Shown here: in pieces, positions 1 through 8,311 of the stretch
Position numbering within the stretch: the stretch's first letter is position 1
How the letters are laid out: each line of letters starts with the position of its first letter
Assembly (NCBI RefSeq): GCF_026094475.1
Contig: NZ_JAPELL010000002.1
Span: 62,001 to 126,000 of the forward strand
Direction of reading: 5' to 3'
Length of the DNA stretch: 64,000 nt
Source of the DNA: Homoserinimonas sedimenticola
GTDB lineage: Bacteria; Actinomycetota; Actinomycetes; Actinomycetales; Microbacteriaceae
Notes under the pieces: generated by a model
Databases searched by the model: none
The model's input: only the letters and a program-made list of their open reading frames with translations
What the model was told of the DNA's origin: nothing
Translations under genes and position numbers: made by a program

Positions 1-117
1 CAGGTGCTTGAGCTCGTGGCATCCGGAACCCGGCTGAAGGATGCCGCGGCGGAGGTCGCCGAGGCGACAGGGCTGAGCAAGCGCGACCTGTACGAGGGCG
101 CGCTCGCCGCGCGTTAA
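1..117 (+). CDS. rsmI: 16S rRNA (cytidine-1402-2'-O)-methyltransferase RsmI, 3' end only
   Basis: Only the last 38 codons are inside the window, ending at TAA 115-117. The tail reads as a small helical domain (TGRLKDAA-like start, then TGLSKRDLYEGAL) typical of the C-terminus of RsmI, which 2'-O-methylates C1402 of 16S rRNA with SAM. The identification rests on this tail and on the nearby metG-tatD-ksgA run, where rsmI is often found in actinobacteria; the catalytic part lies upstream and is not visible. A strong hairpin follows immediately. Confidence 0.7.
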   Translation, partial: QVLELVASGTRLKDAAAEVAEATGLSKRDLYEGALAAR

Positions 118-122
118 ACGAC

Positions 123-156
123 CGGGCCCGCCACGAGCAAACTCGTGGCGGGCCCG
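123..156. terminator. bidirectional hairpin terminator between rsmI and ptsH
   Basis: A perfect 15-bp inverted repeat (123-137 with 142-156) with a CAAA loop lies between two convergent genes, 5 nt after the rsmI stop and 15 nt after the ptsH stop. There is no clear U-tract on either strand. Confidence 0.8.
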
Positions 157-171
157 AAGTGCGGCGTTCTA

Positions 172-438
172 CTACGCGTCGAGGTCGGTCTCGAGCAGCT
201 GCACGAGGTTCTCGAGCGCCTCGTCGGCCCCCTCGCCCTCGGCCGCGAGTGTGACGGTCTCGCCCTGCGCCGCGCCGAGCGCCATGACGGTGAGGATGCT
301 CGCGGCGTTGCCGGCGGGCCCGTCACCCTTGCGGATCGTCACGGGCACCTTCTGCTCGTTGACGGCGTTCACGAAGAGGGTCGCGGGGCGGGCGTGGAGT
401 CCGACGCTGCTGGCGATCGTGGCGGTGCGTTCTGGCAT
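172..438 (-). CDS. ptsH: PTS phosphocarrier protein HPr
   Basis: An 88-residue protein, normal HPr length. It relays phosphate from PEP via enzyme I to sugar-specific EIIA domains in the cytoplasm. The HAR motif puts the phosphorylated histidine at His15 (SVGLHARPAT). Ser47 lies in the position of the regulatory Ser46 of Firmicute HPr, but the surrounding residues (NAASILTV) differ from that site. The ATG at 438 has AGGAG a few bases upstream. It is the last gene of the fruR-fruK-fruA-ptsH operon, 22 nt after fruA. No ptsI gene is in the window, so enzyme I must be encoded elsewhere. Confidence 0.95.
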   Translation of the reverse strand: MPERTATIASSVGLHARPATLFVNAVNEQKVPVTIRKGDGPAGNAASILTVMALGAAQGETVTLAAEGEGADEALENLVQLLETDLDA

Positions 439-460
439 GTTTCTACTCCTTCGGTGGGGG

Positions 461-2461
461 TCAGGCGGCGACGGGGGCGGCGGCGTTCTCGGCGTCCGTC
501 GTGGCGGGCCGGCGGACGGCCCAGCGCTTGAGGGCGACGACGATGAGCGCCGCGACGACGACCCCGGCGAGGATCGCGACGATGAACATCGCGAAGTTGT
601 TGAATGCGAAGAACACGAACACGCCGCCGTGCGGTGCTTGCGAGGTGACGCCGGTCGCGAAGATGATCGCACCGGTCACGGCGCTGCCGATCGTGCTTGC
701 GGGGATGACGCGGAGCGGGTCGGCGGCGGCGAAGGGAATCGCGCCCTCTGAGATGAAGGAGGCGCCGAGGAGCCACGCCGCTTTGCCGTTCTCGCGTTCG
801 ACGGGGGTGAAGCTGCTGCGGGCGATCAGGGTGGAGGCGAGAGCCATCGCGAGCGGTGCGACCATGCCGGCGCCCATGACGGCGGCCATGATGACCCACG
901 GCGCCTGGTTGTCGATCGAGCCCGCGCTGAGCCCCGCCACGGCGAAGGAGTAGGCGACCTTGTTGACCGGCCCGCCGAGGTCGAAGCCCATCATGGCGCC
1001 GAGGATGAGGCCCAGCACGATGGCGGATGCCCCGGTGAGGCCGCTGAGGAAGTCGTTGAGTGCCACGGTGAGGCCCGCGATGGGCCCGCCGAGCAGGATG
1101 ACCATGAGCCCGGAGGCGACGATCGAGCCGAGGAGGGGGATGATGACGACGGGCATCAGCCCGCGCAGCCACGCGGGCGGGTCGAGCCTGCCGAGTGCGT
1201 AGGCGGCCGCTCCGGCGAGCAGGCCACCGACGATTCCGCCGAGGAAGCCGGCACCCATGATGACGGCGACGGCGCCCGCGACGAAGCCGGGGGCGATGCC
1301 TGGCCGGTCGGCGATCGCGTAGGCGATGTAGCCGGCAAGGGCGGGCACGAGGAATCCCATGGATGCGGCGCCGATGCTGAACGCGACAGCCCCCAGGTAG
1401 GCACCGAGGCCGTCGGCGGGAAGGTTCCACAGGCTGTTGCCGAGGATGTAGTCCTCCGCGACATCCGTGATCTCGAAGCCGCCCAGCAGGAAGCCGAGGG
1501 CGATGAGCAGGCCACCACCGGCGACGAAGGGGATCATGTAGCTGACACCCGTGAGCAGCGCGCGCTTGAGCGTCTGCCCGAAGTGCTCGCCGTGCGTCTC
1601 CGCGCTCTCGGAGGTGGAGCTGGAGCCCATCACGCGGGGCGCTGCGGGGTTGTCGGCGGCGGCGAGCGCCTCCGCGATCATGTCGTCGGGGGCGTCGATG
1701 CCGCGCTTGACGGGTGCCTGCACAACGGGGAGCCCCGCGAAGCGGCCCTTGTCGCGCACGTCGACGTCAACAGCGAAGATGACGGCGGATGCCGCGGCGA
1801 CGAGTTTCGGGTCGAGCGGCTTTGCTCCCGCCGAGCCCTGCGTCTCGACGTGGAGCTCGACGCCCGCGCGGTCGGCAGCAGCCTTCAGCGCATCGGCCGC
1901 CATGTAGGTGTGCGCGATGCCCGTGGGGCAGGCGGTGATGGCGAGGAGCGTCTTGCGCTCGGTGGAGGGGGCGGCCGCGGCATCCGGAGCCGGCTCTGTC
2001 GCAGGCTTCTCGGGAGCGATCGCCTGCTCGACGAGGTCGACGATCTCCTGCTCGCTGCCGGCCTCGCGCAACGAGGCGACGAACTCGGGCCGTACGAGGG
2101 AGCGGGCGAGGGCGGAGAGGAGCGTGAGGTGCTCCTGATCGGCGCCGGCGGGTGCCGCGATGAGGAAGATCAGGTCAGCCGGCCCGTCCGGCGCGCCGAA
2201 GTCGACCGCCGGTTCGGGGCGCGCCATCACGAGGGTTGCCTCTGTGACGGCCTCCGAGCGGCAGTGCGGGATCGCGATGCCGCCGGGCACGCCCGTGTCG
2301 GTCTTCTGTTCGCGCGCCCACGCGTCGGCGAAGAGCGACTCGGCGTCGCTGGCGCGGCCCCGTTCGGCGACGAGTGAGGTGAGGCGACGGATGGCGCCCG
2401 CGCGGTCGGTGCCGAGGTCGGCGTCGAGCAGCACGAGCTCCGGGGTGATGAGTGACGTCAT
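461..2461 (-). CDS. fruA: PTS fructose transporter, fused EIIABC
   Basis: A 666-residue fused fructose permease of the inner membrane that imports fructose and releases fructose-1-phosphate. Order: EIIA at about 1-150 with phospho-His66 in GIAIPHC; a proline/alanine linker; EIIB at about 168-270 with Cys178 in TACPTGIAHT; EIIC from about 300 with around eight to ten hydrophobic segments. The ATG overlaps the fruK stop (ATGA). Length and domain order match actinobacterial FruA. Together with fruK and HPr it forms a complete fructose uptake and phosphorylation route, lacking only enzyme I. Confidence 0.95.
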   Translation of the reverse strand: MTSLITPELVLLDADLGTDRAGAIRRLTSLVAERGRASDAESLFADAWAREQKTDTGVPGGIAIPHCRSEAVTEATLVMARPEPAVDFGAPDGPADLIFLIAAPAGADQEHLTLLSALARSLVRPEFVASLREAGSEQEIVDLVEQAIAPEKPATEPAPDAAAAPSTERKTLLAITACPTGIAHTYMAADALKAAADRAGVELHVETQGSAGAKPLDPKLVAAASAVIFAVDVDVRDKGRFAGLPVVQAPVKRGIDAPDDMIAEALAAADNPAAPRVMGSSSTSESAETHGEHFGQTLKRALLTGVSYMIPFVAGGGLLIALGFLLGGFEITDVAEDYILGNSLWNLPADGLGAYLGAVAFSIGAASMGFLVPALAGYIAYAIADRPGIAPGFVAGAVAVIMGAGFLGGIVGGLLAGAAAYALGRLDPPAWLRGLMPVVIIPLLGSIVASGLMVILLGGPIAGLTVALNDFLSGLTGASAIVLGLILGAMMGFDLGGPVNKVAYSFAVAGLSAGSIDNQAPWVIMAAVMGAGMVAPLAMALASTLIARSSFTPVERENGKAAWLLGASFISEGAIPFAAADPLRVIPASTIGSAVTGAIIFATGVTSQAPHGGVFVFFAFNNFAMFIVAILAGVVVAALIVVALKRWAVRRPATTDAENAAAPVAA

Positions 2462-3426
2462 TGCAACTCCTGGTGTGTGAGGGTGAGGTTCGTGACGGTC
2501 GCGGCCGCCGAGTCTGTCTGGTCAAGGGTGGGTAGCCCGCTGCCGGGCAGGCTCGCGGCGGCGGCCCCGTGGGCGACGGCCTGGGCGAGACGCCGTCGGG
2601 CGGTCTCGCCGCGCTGCTCGGCGATGAGGTAGCCGGCAAGGGAGGAGTCGCCGGCCCCGACCGTGCTGCGCACCGTGACGGGGGGCATGCTCGCGTGCCA
2701 CGCGCCCTCCGCGGTCACGAGCACGGCGCCGCGGCTACCTAGGGTCGCGAGCACGCTGCCGACCGCCCCGTGCACGAGTTCGAGGGCGACGGATGCCGCG
2801 GCGCCCGTATCCTCCTCGAGGCTCGCGGGATCGGGGTGCCCGGTCAGTTCGGCGAGTTCCTCGGCGTTCGGCTTGATGAGGTCGACGCACACTCCCGAGG
2901 TGACGAGCGAAAGCATGGCGGGGCCGGAGGAGTCGACCGCGACGCGCGGACTTCCGCCGGCAGCTCGCACAGCGCGGACGACGCGCACGTAGAAGTCGTC
3001 AGGGAGGCCGGGCGGGAGGGATCCGGCGAGCACGAGCCATGCGGCATCCCTCGCGTGGTCGACGACCAGCTCGATGAGGGCCTCGGCGTCATCCGCGGAG
3101 AGTGTCGGGCCGGGTTCATTGATTTTGGTGGTCGTGCCGTCGGGCTCGGTCAGCGTGAGGTTGGAGCGCACCGTGCCCGAGATCGCGAGTCCTGCCGAGG
3201 GGATGCCCGCAGCCTGGAGGGCGATCAGCATGGGGTCGGCGGGGGAGCCCGGCAGTACCGCGAGGGTGTCGACGCCGGAGGCGAGGAGGGCGCGGGCGAC
3301 GTTGACACCCTTGCCGCCCGGCTGCTCGTGCGTGAGGGCGGAGCGCTGCACCTCGCCGCGCGCGAGGGGTTCCGTGAGCTCGACGGTGCGGTCGAGGCTG
3401 GGGTTGGCCGTGAGGGTGACGATCAT
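2458..3426 (-). CDS. fruK: 1-phosphofructokinase
   Basis: 322 residues, PfkB-family sugar kinase. It phosphorylates the fructose-1-phosphate made by FruA to fructose-1,6-bisphosphate for glycolysis. Visible family features are the N-terminal TANPSLDRTV start, the GGKGVNVARAL substrate loop at 37-47 and the C-terminal TVGAGDS signature with catalytic Asp260. Its ATG overlaps the fruR stop and its stop overlaps the fruA start, both as ATGA, so the three genes are translationally coupled. Confidence 0.95.
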   Translation of the reverse strand: MIVTLTANPSLDRTVELTEPLARGEVQRSALTHEQPGGKGVNVARALLASGVDTLAVLPGSPADPMLIALQAAGIPSAGLAISGTVRSNLTLTEPDGTTTKINEPGPTLSADDAEALIELVVDHARDAAWLVLAGSLPPGLPDDFYVRVVRAVRAAGGSPRVAVDSSGPAMLSLVTSGVCVDLIKPNAEELAELTGHPDPASLEEDTGAAASVALELVHGAVGSVLATLGSRGAVLVTAEGAWHASMPPVTVRSTVGAGDSSLAGYLIAEQRGETARRRLAQAVAHGAAAASLPGSGLPTLDQTDSAAATVTNLTLTHQELQ

Positions 3427-4211
3427 GCGAGCACCACCTCGACGCCGGCCGTGTCGAGGGCGTCGACGAGCGGGGGTGGCGGCGCAGCATCCGTGATGAC
3501 GGTGTCGAGCTCGTCGAGGCTTGCGAAGTTCACGAGCGACTCGACCCCGAGTTTCGTCTCGTCGACGAGGGCGACAGCGCGACGTGCCTGCCTCGTGAGG
3601 GCCGACTTGATTGCGGCCTCGTCGGAGTCCGGCGTGCTGAGGCCGAAGCCGTCGTGCAGGCCGTTGGCGCCGATGAAGGAGATGTCGGGTCGCCATGCTG
3701 CGAGCTGTGCCAGGGCGGAGGCGCCGACCGCGGCACCCGTGATGCCGCGCATCCGGCCCCCGATCGTGTGCACGTCGAGGTGGGGGCTCTCAGCGAGGGC
3801 GGCGGCGATGTGGATGGAGGTCGTGATGACGACGAGGCGCGTGCCGGCCTTCTCGGGCTGCCACTGCGCAAGCTTCTCGGCGAGCCTGCCGGTCGTCGTG
3901 CCGGCGTCGAGGGCGATCGCCCCCGAGAAGCCGGGCGGCACGAGCGCCATGGCGGCGCGGGCGATGCGCTCCTTGGCGGCGGCGTTGCGGTCACGGCGCT
4001 GGGCGACGCTCTCCTCAGCGCGGCCCACGCGCGAGGCGGCGACGGCACCGCCGTGCACCCGCCGGAGGACGCCTCGGGATTCGAGCTGGTCGAGATCGCG
4101 GCGCACGGTCTCGCTCGAGACCTTGAGGTCGTTTGCGAGGTCGATGACGGCGACGCGTCCGGCGCGTCCCAGCAGCTCCTCGATGTGCTGCTGCCGTTCC
4201 TCGGCGTACAT
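3423..4211 (-). CDS. fruR: DeoR-family transcriptional regulator of the fructose operon
   Basis: 262 residues. The N-terminal DeoR helix-turn-helix spans about 5-58 (RQQHIEELLGRAGRVAV, then SSETVRRDLDQLE and the RRVHGGA motif), followed by a sugar-phosphate isomerase-like sensor domain with DAGTTTGRL. It is the first gene of fruR-fruK-fruA-ptsH and probably represses the operon, responding to a fructose phosphate; that effector is inferred from the family. The start at 4211 gives the conserved MYAEERQ N-terminus. A longer frame to 4367 would add low-quality sequence that overlaps the promoter region, so I rejected it. Candidate operators lie at 4271-4310. Confidence 0.88.
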   Translation of the reverse strand: MYAEERQQHIEELLGRAGRVAVIDLANDLKVSSETVRRDLDQLESRGVLRRVHGGAVAASRVGRAEESVAQRRDRNAAAKERIARAAMALVPPGFSGAIALDAGTTTGRLAEKLAQWQPEKAGTRLVVITTSIHIAAALAESPHLDVHTIGGRMRGITGAAVGASALAQLAAWRPDISFIGANGLHDGFGLSTPDSDEAAIKSALTRQARRAVALVDETKLGVESLVNFASLDELDTVITDAAPPPPLVDALDTAGVEVVLA

Positions 4212-4270
4212 GGGTCTCCCGGCGGTCGTTGGCGGTTCGCGTGTTGCGAGAGTACGCCGCATCCGCTCTA

Positions 4271-4310
4271 AAAGCAACACACTCACAGACAAAGCCACAC
4301 ATTGCCACAT
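4271..4310. promoter_or_regulatory. tandem 20-bp direct repeat, candidate FruR operator
   Basis: Between the divergent fruR and metG starts, AAAGCAACACACTCACAGAC (4271-4290) is followed directly by AAAGCCACACATTGCCACAT (4291-4310). They match at 14 of 20 positions, including AAAGC and ACACA, in an AT-richer patch. Exact two-turn spacing suits a dimeric or tetrameric DeoR-type repressor. Binding is inferred. Confidence 0.5.
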
Positions 4311-4365
4311 TTGGCAGCGCAGCCACCGAAGTAATCGGGAGCGGCCGCCGCGTAGGATGGAGGCC

Positions 4366-5940
4366 ATGGCCGCAGGCGACTCCTTCTATATCGCGACCCC
4401 GATCTTCTACGTGAACGATGTGCCCCACATCGGGCACGCCTACACGGAGGTGGCGGCGGATGTCCTCGCCCGCTGGCACCGTCAGAGCGGCGACGACACG
4501 TGGCTGCTGACGGGCACCGACGAGCACGGGCAGAAGATCCTGCGCACCGCCGTCGCCAACAACGTGACGCCGCGAGAGTGGGCCGACCGGCTCGTCGAGA
4601 CGGCGTGGAAGCCGCTCCTCGAGACCATCAACATCTCCAATGACGACTTCATCCGCACGACCGATGAGCGCCACGAGAACGGCGTCAGGATCTTCCTCGA
4701 GAAGCTCTACGACGACGGCTACATCTACCAGGGCGAGTTCGAGGGGCACTACTGCGTCGGCTGCGAGGAATACAAGCAGCCGAGCGACCTCGTGCCGGGC
4801 ACGGGCGAGTTCGAGGGCCAGATGGTCTGCGCCATCCACACGCGGCCCGTCGAGGTGCTCAAGGAGACCAACTACTTCTTCCGCATGAGCGACTTCGAGC
4901 AGCCGCTGCTGAAGCTCTACCGCGACAACCCCGACTTCATCCAGCCCGAGAGTGTGCGCAACGAGATCATCCAGTTCGTGCAGCAGGGCCTGCGCGACCT
5001 GTCGATCTCCCGCTCGAGCTTCGACTGGGGCGTCAAGCTGCCGTGGGACGACAGCCACGTTCTCTACGTGTGGTTCGACGCGCTCCTCAACTACATCACC
5101 GCGATCGGCTACGGCACCGACGACGAGACCTTTGCGCGCCGCTGGCCTGCCGTGCAGCTCGTGGGCAAGGACATCGCTCGCTTCCACGCCGTCATCTGGC
5201 CCGCCATGCTCATGGCAGCCGGGCTGCCCGTGTCGCAGCGTGTCTTCGGCCACGGCTGGCTGCTCGTCGGCGGGGAGAAGATGTCCAAGTCGAAGCTCAC
5301 CGGCATCGCCCCGAGCGACATCACCGACACCTTCGGTGCCGACGCCTTCCGCTACTACTTCATGAGCGCCATCAACTTCGGGCAGGACGGCTCCTTCAGC
5401 TGGGAGGACCTCTCCGCCCGTTACCAGGCCGAGCTCGCCAACGGCTTCGGCAACCTCGCCTCGCGCGTCATCGCCATGATCAACCGCTACTACGACGGCA
5501 GCGTGCCCGAGCCCGGCCCCTACAGCGACGCAGACCGTGACATCCAGCGCACCCTGGCGAATGCCGTGATAACAGCGGATGCCGCGATGCAGCGTCTCGC
5601 GATCCATGAAGCCATCGCGGCGATCTGGAAGGTCGTCGACGACCTCAATGGCTACATCACGGTGCAGGAGCCGTGGGTGCTCGCCAAGAACGAGGAGACA
5701 CGCGAACGCCTCGGCACCGTGCTGTACACGACCGCGGAGGGTCTGCGGGCGCTCGCCGTGCTGCTCTCGCCCGTCATCCCCGAGGCGACGGCCAAGCTCT
5801 GGACGGCCCTCGGCTTCACGACTCCGCTGAGCGAGCAGCTCATCCCCGAGGCCGGCACGTGGGGTGTGCTGCAGCCAGGCGCGACGGTCGAGACGCTGCC
5901 GCCGCTCTTCCCCCGCATCGAGCAGGAGCCTGCCGCATGA
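4366..5940 (+). CDS. metG: methionyl-tRNA synthetase
   Basis: 524 residues; charges tRNA-Met, including initiator tRNA. The class I motifs are present: HIGH at 21-24 and KMSKS at 305-309, with a CVGC knuckle in the connective region and an anticodon-binding helical domain at about 390-510. There is no C-terminal tRNA-binding EMAP domain, so this is the short form. I chose ATG 4366 over the in-frame ATG 4357 because TAGGAT (4353-4358) lies 7 nt before it and looks like a -10 element for a leaderless transcript; the two proteins differ by three residues. Confidence 0.96.
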   Translation: MAAGDSFYIATPIFYVNDVPHIGHAYTEVAADVLARWHRQSGDDTWLLTGTDEHGQKILRTAVANNVTPREWADRLVETAWKPLLETINISNDDFIRTTDERHENGVRIFLEKLYDDGYIYQGEFEGHYCVGCEEYKQPSDLVPGTGEFEGQMVCAIHTRPVEVLKETNYFFRMSDFEQPLLKLYRDNPDFIQPESVRNEIIQFVQQGLRDLSISRSSFDWGVKLPWDDSHVLYVWFDALLNYITAIGYGTDDETFARRWPAVQLVGKDIARFHAVIWPAMLMAAGLPVSQRVFGHGWLLVGGEKMSKSKLTGIAPSDITDTFGADAFRYYFMSAINFGQDGSFSWEDLSARYQAELANGFGNLASRVIAMINRYYDGSVPEPGPYSDADRDIQRTLANAVITADAAMQRLAIHEAIAAIWKVVDDLNGYITVQEPWVLAKNEETRERLGTVLYTTAEGLRALAVLLSPVIPEATAKLWTALGFTTPLSEQLIPEAGTWGVLQPGATVETLPPLFPRIEQEPAA

Positions 5941-6836
5941 CCTACCCCCCGCTGCCCGAGGCGCTCACGGTGGGTGTCTACGACAACCACACGCACCTCG
6001 AGCACGGCATCGCGCACGACGAGGTTCTCGGATACCGCGAGGCTCTCGACCGGGCGTCGAGCGTGGGTGTCAGGGGTGTCGTGCAGGTGGGCACGGATGT
6101 CGCGAGCTCACGCTGGTCGGCCGAGATGGCCGCGCGGGAGCCGCGAATGCTCGCGGCGGTCGCCATCCACCCCAACGACGCGCCTGAGCTTGAGGAGGCC
6201 GGCACGCTCGACTCCGCGCTCGCCGAGATCGAGGAGCTCGCGACGCGGCCGCGGGTGCGGGCGGTCGGCGAGACGGGGCTCGACTACTTCCGCACGGGCG
6301 AGGAGGGGCGCGCCGCCCAGCTGCGCTCCTTCGAGGCGCACATCGAGATCGCCAAGCGGCACGGCCTCGCCCTGCAGATCCACGACCGCGACGCGCACGA
6401 CGACGTCATCGCCACGCTTCTGCGGGTGGGCGCCCCCGAGCGCACGGTCTTCCATTGCTTCTCGGGCGACGCCGAGATGGCGCGGGTCTGCGCCGACAAC
6501 GGCTGGTTCCTTTCCTTCGCGGGCACCGTGACCTTCAAGAACGCCCCCAACCTTCGTGAGGCCCTCGAGGTCACGCCGCGCCACCGCATCCTGATCGAGA
6601 CGGATTCGCCCTACCTCACGCCGACGCCGCACCGCGGGCAGACGAACGCCTCGTACATGATCCCGACGACGCTGCGCTTCATGGCGGCGCACCTCGGCAC
6701 GCAGGAGGCGCTGCTCGCGGCCCAGATCGCCTCCAACACGGAGGACGTCTACGGCTCCTGGGACGACGAGCCCGTCCTCCCGGATTCTCATCATTCAGGA
6801 ACTGACGGCTCTGACGGCCCGGTACAGCTGGCATGA
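5937..6836 (+). CDS. tatD: TatD-family metal-dependent DNase/hydrolase
   Basis: 299 residues, TIM-barrel hydrolase. Metal-binding motifs are visible: NHTH at 17-20, GETGLDYF in the middle, the IHDRDAH and FHCFSG histidines, and ETDSPYL with the catalytic Asp. TatD proteins are 3'-5' nucleases or deoxyribonucleases acting on damaged DNA or RNA. The ATG overlaps the metG stop (ATGA), so the two are co-translated. The last 20 or so residues (SHHSGTDGSDG) are low complexity and coincide with one arm of an inverted repeat that reaches into the ksgA start. Confidence 0.92.
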   Translation: MTYPPLPEALTVGVYDNHTHLEHGIAHDEVLGYREALDRASSVGVRGVVQVGTDVASSRWSAEMAAREPRMLAAVAIHPNDAPELEEAGTLDSALAEIEELATRPRVRAVGETGLDYFRTGEEGRAAQLRSFEAHIEIAKRHGLALQIHDRDAHDDVIATLLRVGAPERTVFHCFSGDAEMARVCADNGWFLSFAGTVTFKNAPNLREALEVTPRHRILIETDSPYLTPTPHRGQTNASYMIPTTLRFMAAHLGTQEALLAAQIASNTEDVYGSWDDEPVLPDSHHSGTDGSDGPVQLA

Positions 6837-6890
6837 CGTCACGACGGATGACATCCATCACTTTGACCACAGCAGGTTCCTGAATGATGA
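6788..6890. repeat. 15-bp perfect inverted repeat spanning tatD end to ksgA start
   Basis: TCATCATTCAGGAAC (6788-6802, inside tatD) is exactly complementary to GTTCCTGAATGATGA (6876-6890), which contains the ksgA start codon. The arms are 73 nt apart. If transcribed together they would pair and cover the ksgA start. Confidence 0.7.
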
Positions 6891-7720
6891 AAGCGCTTTT
6901 GGGGCCGGCCGAGATCCGCGACCTCGCCGAACTGCTCGACCTGCAGCCGACCAAGAAGCTCGGCCAGAACTTCGTCATCGACGCCAACACGGTGCGGCGC
7001 ATCGTGCAGACGGCGGATGTCACGGGCGAGAGCCCGGTCGTCGAGATCGGTCCCGGCCTCGGCTCCCTCACCCTCGGCCTGCTCGAGACGGGCGCTCCCG
7101 TCGTCGCTGTCGAGATCGACCCCCGCCTCGCCGAACAGCTGCCGAAGACGGTCGCCCAGATGCAACCCGGGGCGGACCTCACGGTAGTGCAGCACGACGC
7201 CATGACGATCATGGAGTTGCCGCGGCATCCGTCGACCCTCGTCGCAAACCTGCCCTACAACGTCTCGGTGCCCGTGCTGCTGCACTTCCTCGAGCACTTC
7301 CCCTACATCACCTCGGGGCTCGTCATGGTGCAGGCGGAGGTCGGGCAGCGGCTCGCGGCGACCCCCGGCAGCAAGGTGTACGGCAGCCCCAGCGTCAAGG
7401 CGGCCTGGTACGGCCACTGGCGCACGGCGGGGCTCGTCAGCAGGCACGTCTTCTGGCCGGTGCCCAACGTCGACTCGATCCTCGTGGGCTTCCGGCTGCG
7501 CGATGAGCCGCTCGGCACGGAGGAGGAGCGTCGCGCGACCTTCGAGCTCGTCGATGCCGCCTTCGGGCAGCGTCGCAAGATGCTGCGGCAGTCGCTCTCG
7601 GGGGTGCTGGGCGGTTCGGCCGCGGCATCCGAACGTCTCGAAGCCGCCGGGATCGCCCCCACGCAGCGGGGCGAGCAGCTGACGGTCGACGACTTCCTCG
7701 CGGTCGCCCGCGCCGCCTAG
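6884..7720 (+). CDS. ksgA: 16S rRNA (adenine-1518/1519-N6)-dimethyltransferase
   Basis: 278 residues. KsgA dimethylates two adjacent adenosines in helix 45 of 16S rRNA late in 30S assembly. Visible motifs are the SAM-binding VEIGPGLGSLT, KKLGQNF near the N-terminus, the catalytic NLPYN and a C-terminal helical domain with RRKMLRQSL. Two in-frame ATGs sit side by side (6884 and 6887); the upstream one is used here. No good ribosome-binding site is seen, and the start lies within an inverted-repeat arm. Its TAG stop (7718-7720) is also the beginning of the -10 hexamer of the next gene. Confidence 0.95.
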   Translation: MMKALLGPAEIRDLAELLDLQPTKKLGQNFVIDANTVRRIVQTADVTGESPVVEIGPGLGSLTLGLLETGAPVVAVEIDPRLAEQLPKTVAQMQPGADLTVVQHDAMTIMELPRHPSTLVANLPYNVSVPVLLHFLEHFPYITSGLVMVQAEVGQRLAATPGSKVYGSPSVKAAWYGHWRTAGLVSRHVFWPVPNVDSILVGFRLRDEPLGTEEERRATFELVDAAFGQRRKMLRQSLSGVLGGSAAASERLEAAGIAPTQRGEQLTVDDFLAVARAA

Positions 7721-7729
7721 GCTGGCGCC

Positions 7730-8269
7730 ATGGCAATCTCCCGCAACGAGGACAAGATCTCGAGCGACAAGCTCGAAGCGGCAACGGGCCGCCCACGCGA
7801 AGCGTGGACCGAGCTGCTGGATGCCGCGGGGGCGACCCGCTGGGAGCATCCGCAGATCGCGGCCTGGCTCGTCGACGAGCACGGGGTCGACGGCTGGTGG
7901 GCGCAGGGCATCGCGATCGCGTTCGAACAGGCGCGCGGCATGCGGGTGCCCGGCCAGCAGTCCGACGGCACCTTCGCTGCGGGGTCGAGCCGCACGGTCC
8001 CAGGTGAGGCGGGGGAGGTGCTTGAGAAGCTCGTCACCGTCGTCCGCGAGTGGGCAAATGCCGCGCCGGCCTCGGTGAACGCGGGCGCGAAGCATCCGTC
8101 GGCCCGCTGGACGTTCGACGACGGCTCGGGCGTGCAGGCGCTCGTGAGCCCCGTGACCTCGGGCGCCGCGGGCCGGGTGAGGGCGTCGCTGACGCGCACG
8201 AGGCTCGAGGGACCGGATGCGCTCGCGGGCGCGAAGGCCGAGATGGCCGAGCTTCTGAGGGGCCTGTGA
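7730..8269 (+). CDS. DUF4287 domain protein
   Basis: 179 residues. The N-terminal half (TGRPREAWTELL, then WLVDEHGVDGWWAQGIAIAFEQARG) matches the DUF4287 pattern; the C-terminal half (WTFDDGSGVQALVSP) resembles a fragment of an SRPBCC/AHSA1 fold. Function is unknown; the SRPBCC part would suggest a hydrophobic ligand pocket, which is inference. TAGGCT at 7718-7723 lies 6 nt before the ATG, indicating a separate leaderless transcript although it sits 9 nt after ksgA. Confidence 0.75.
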   Translation: MAISRNEDKISSDKLEAATGRPREAWTELLDAAGATRWEHPQIAAWLVDEHGVDGWWAQGIAIAFEQARGMRVPGQQSDGTFAAGSSRTVPGEAGEVLEKLVTVVREWANAAPASVNAGAKHPSARWTFDDGSGVQALVSPVTSGAAGRVRASLTRTRLEGPDALAGAKAEMAELLRGL

Positions 8270-8311
8270 CCCGGTCAGGGGCAGACAGGGCATTCGACTA
8301 GGTTTGTTCAC

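Noticed and set aside
2770-4365. Long forward frame continuous with metG (over 500 extra codons)
   Set aside because: It is antisense to fruK and fruR, has arginine/glycine-rich shadow composition, and metG homology starts at 4366.
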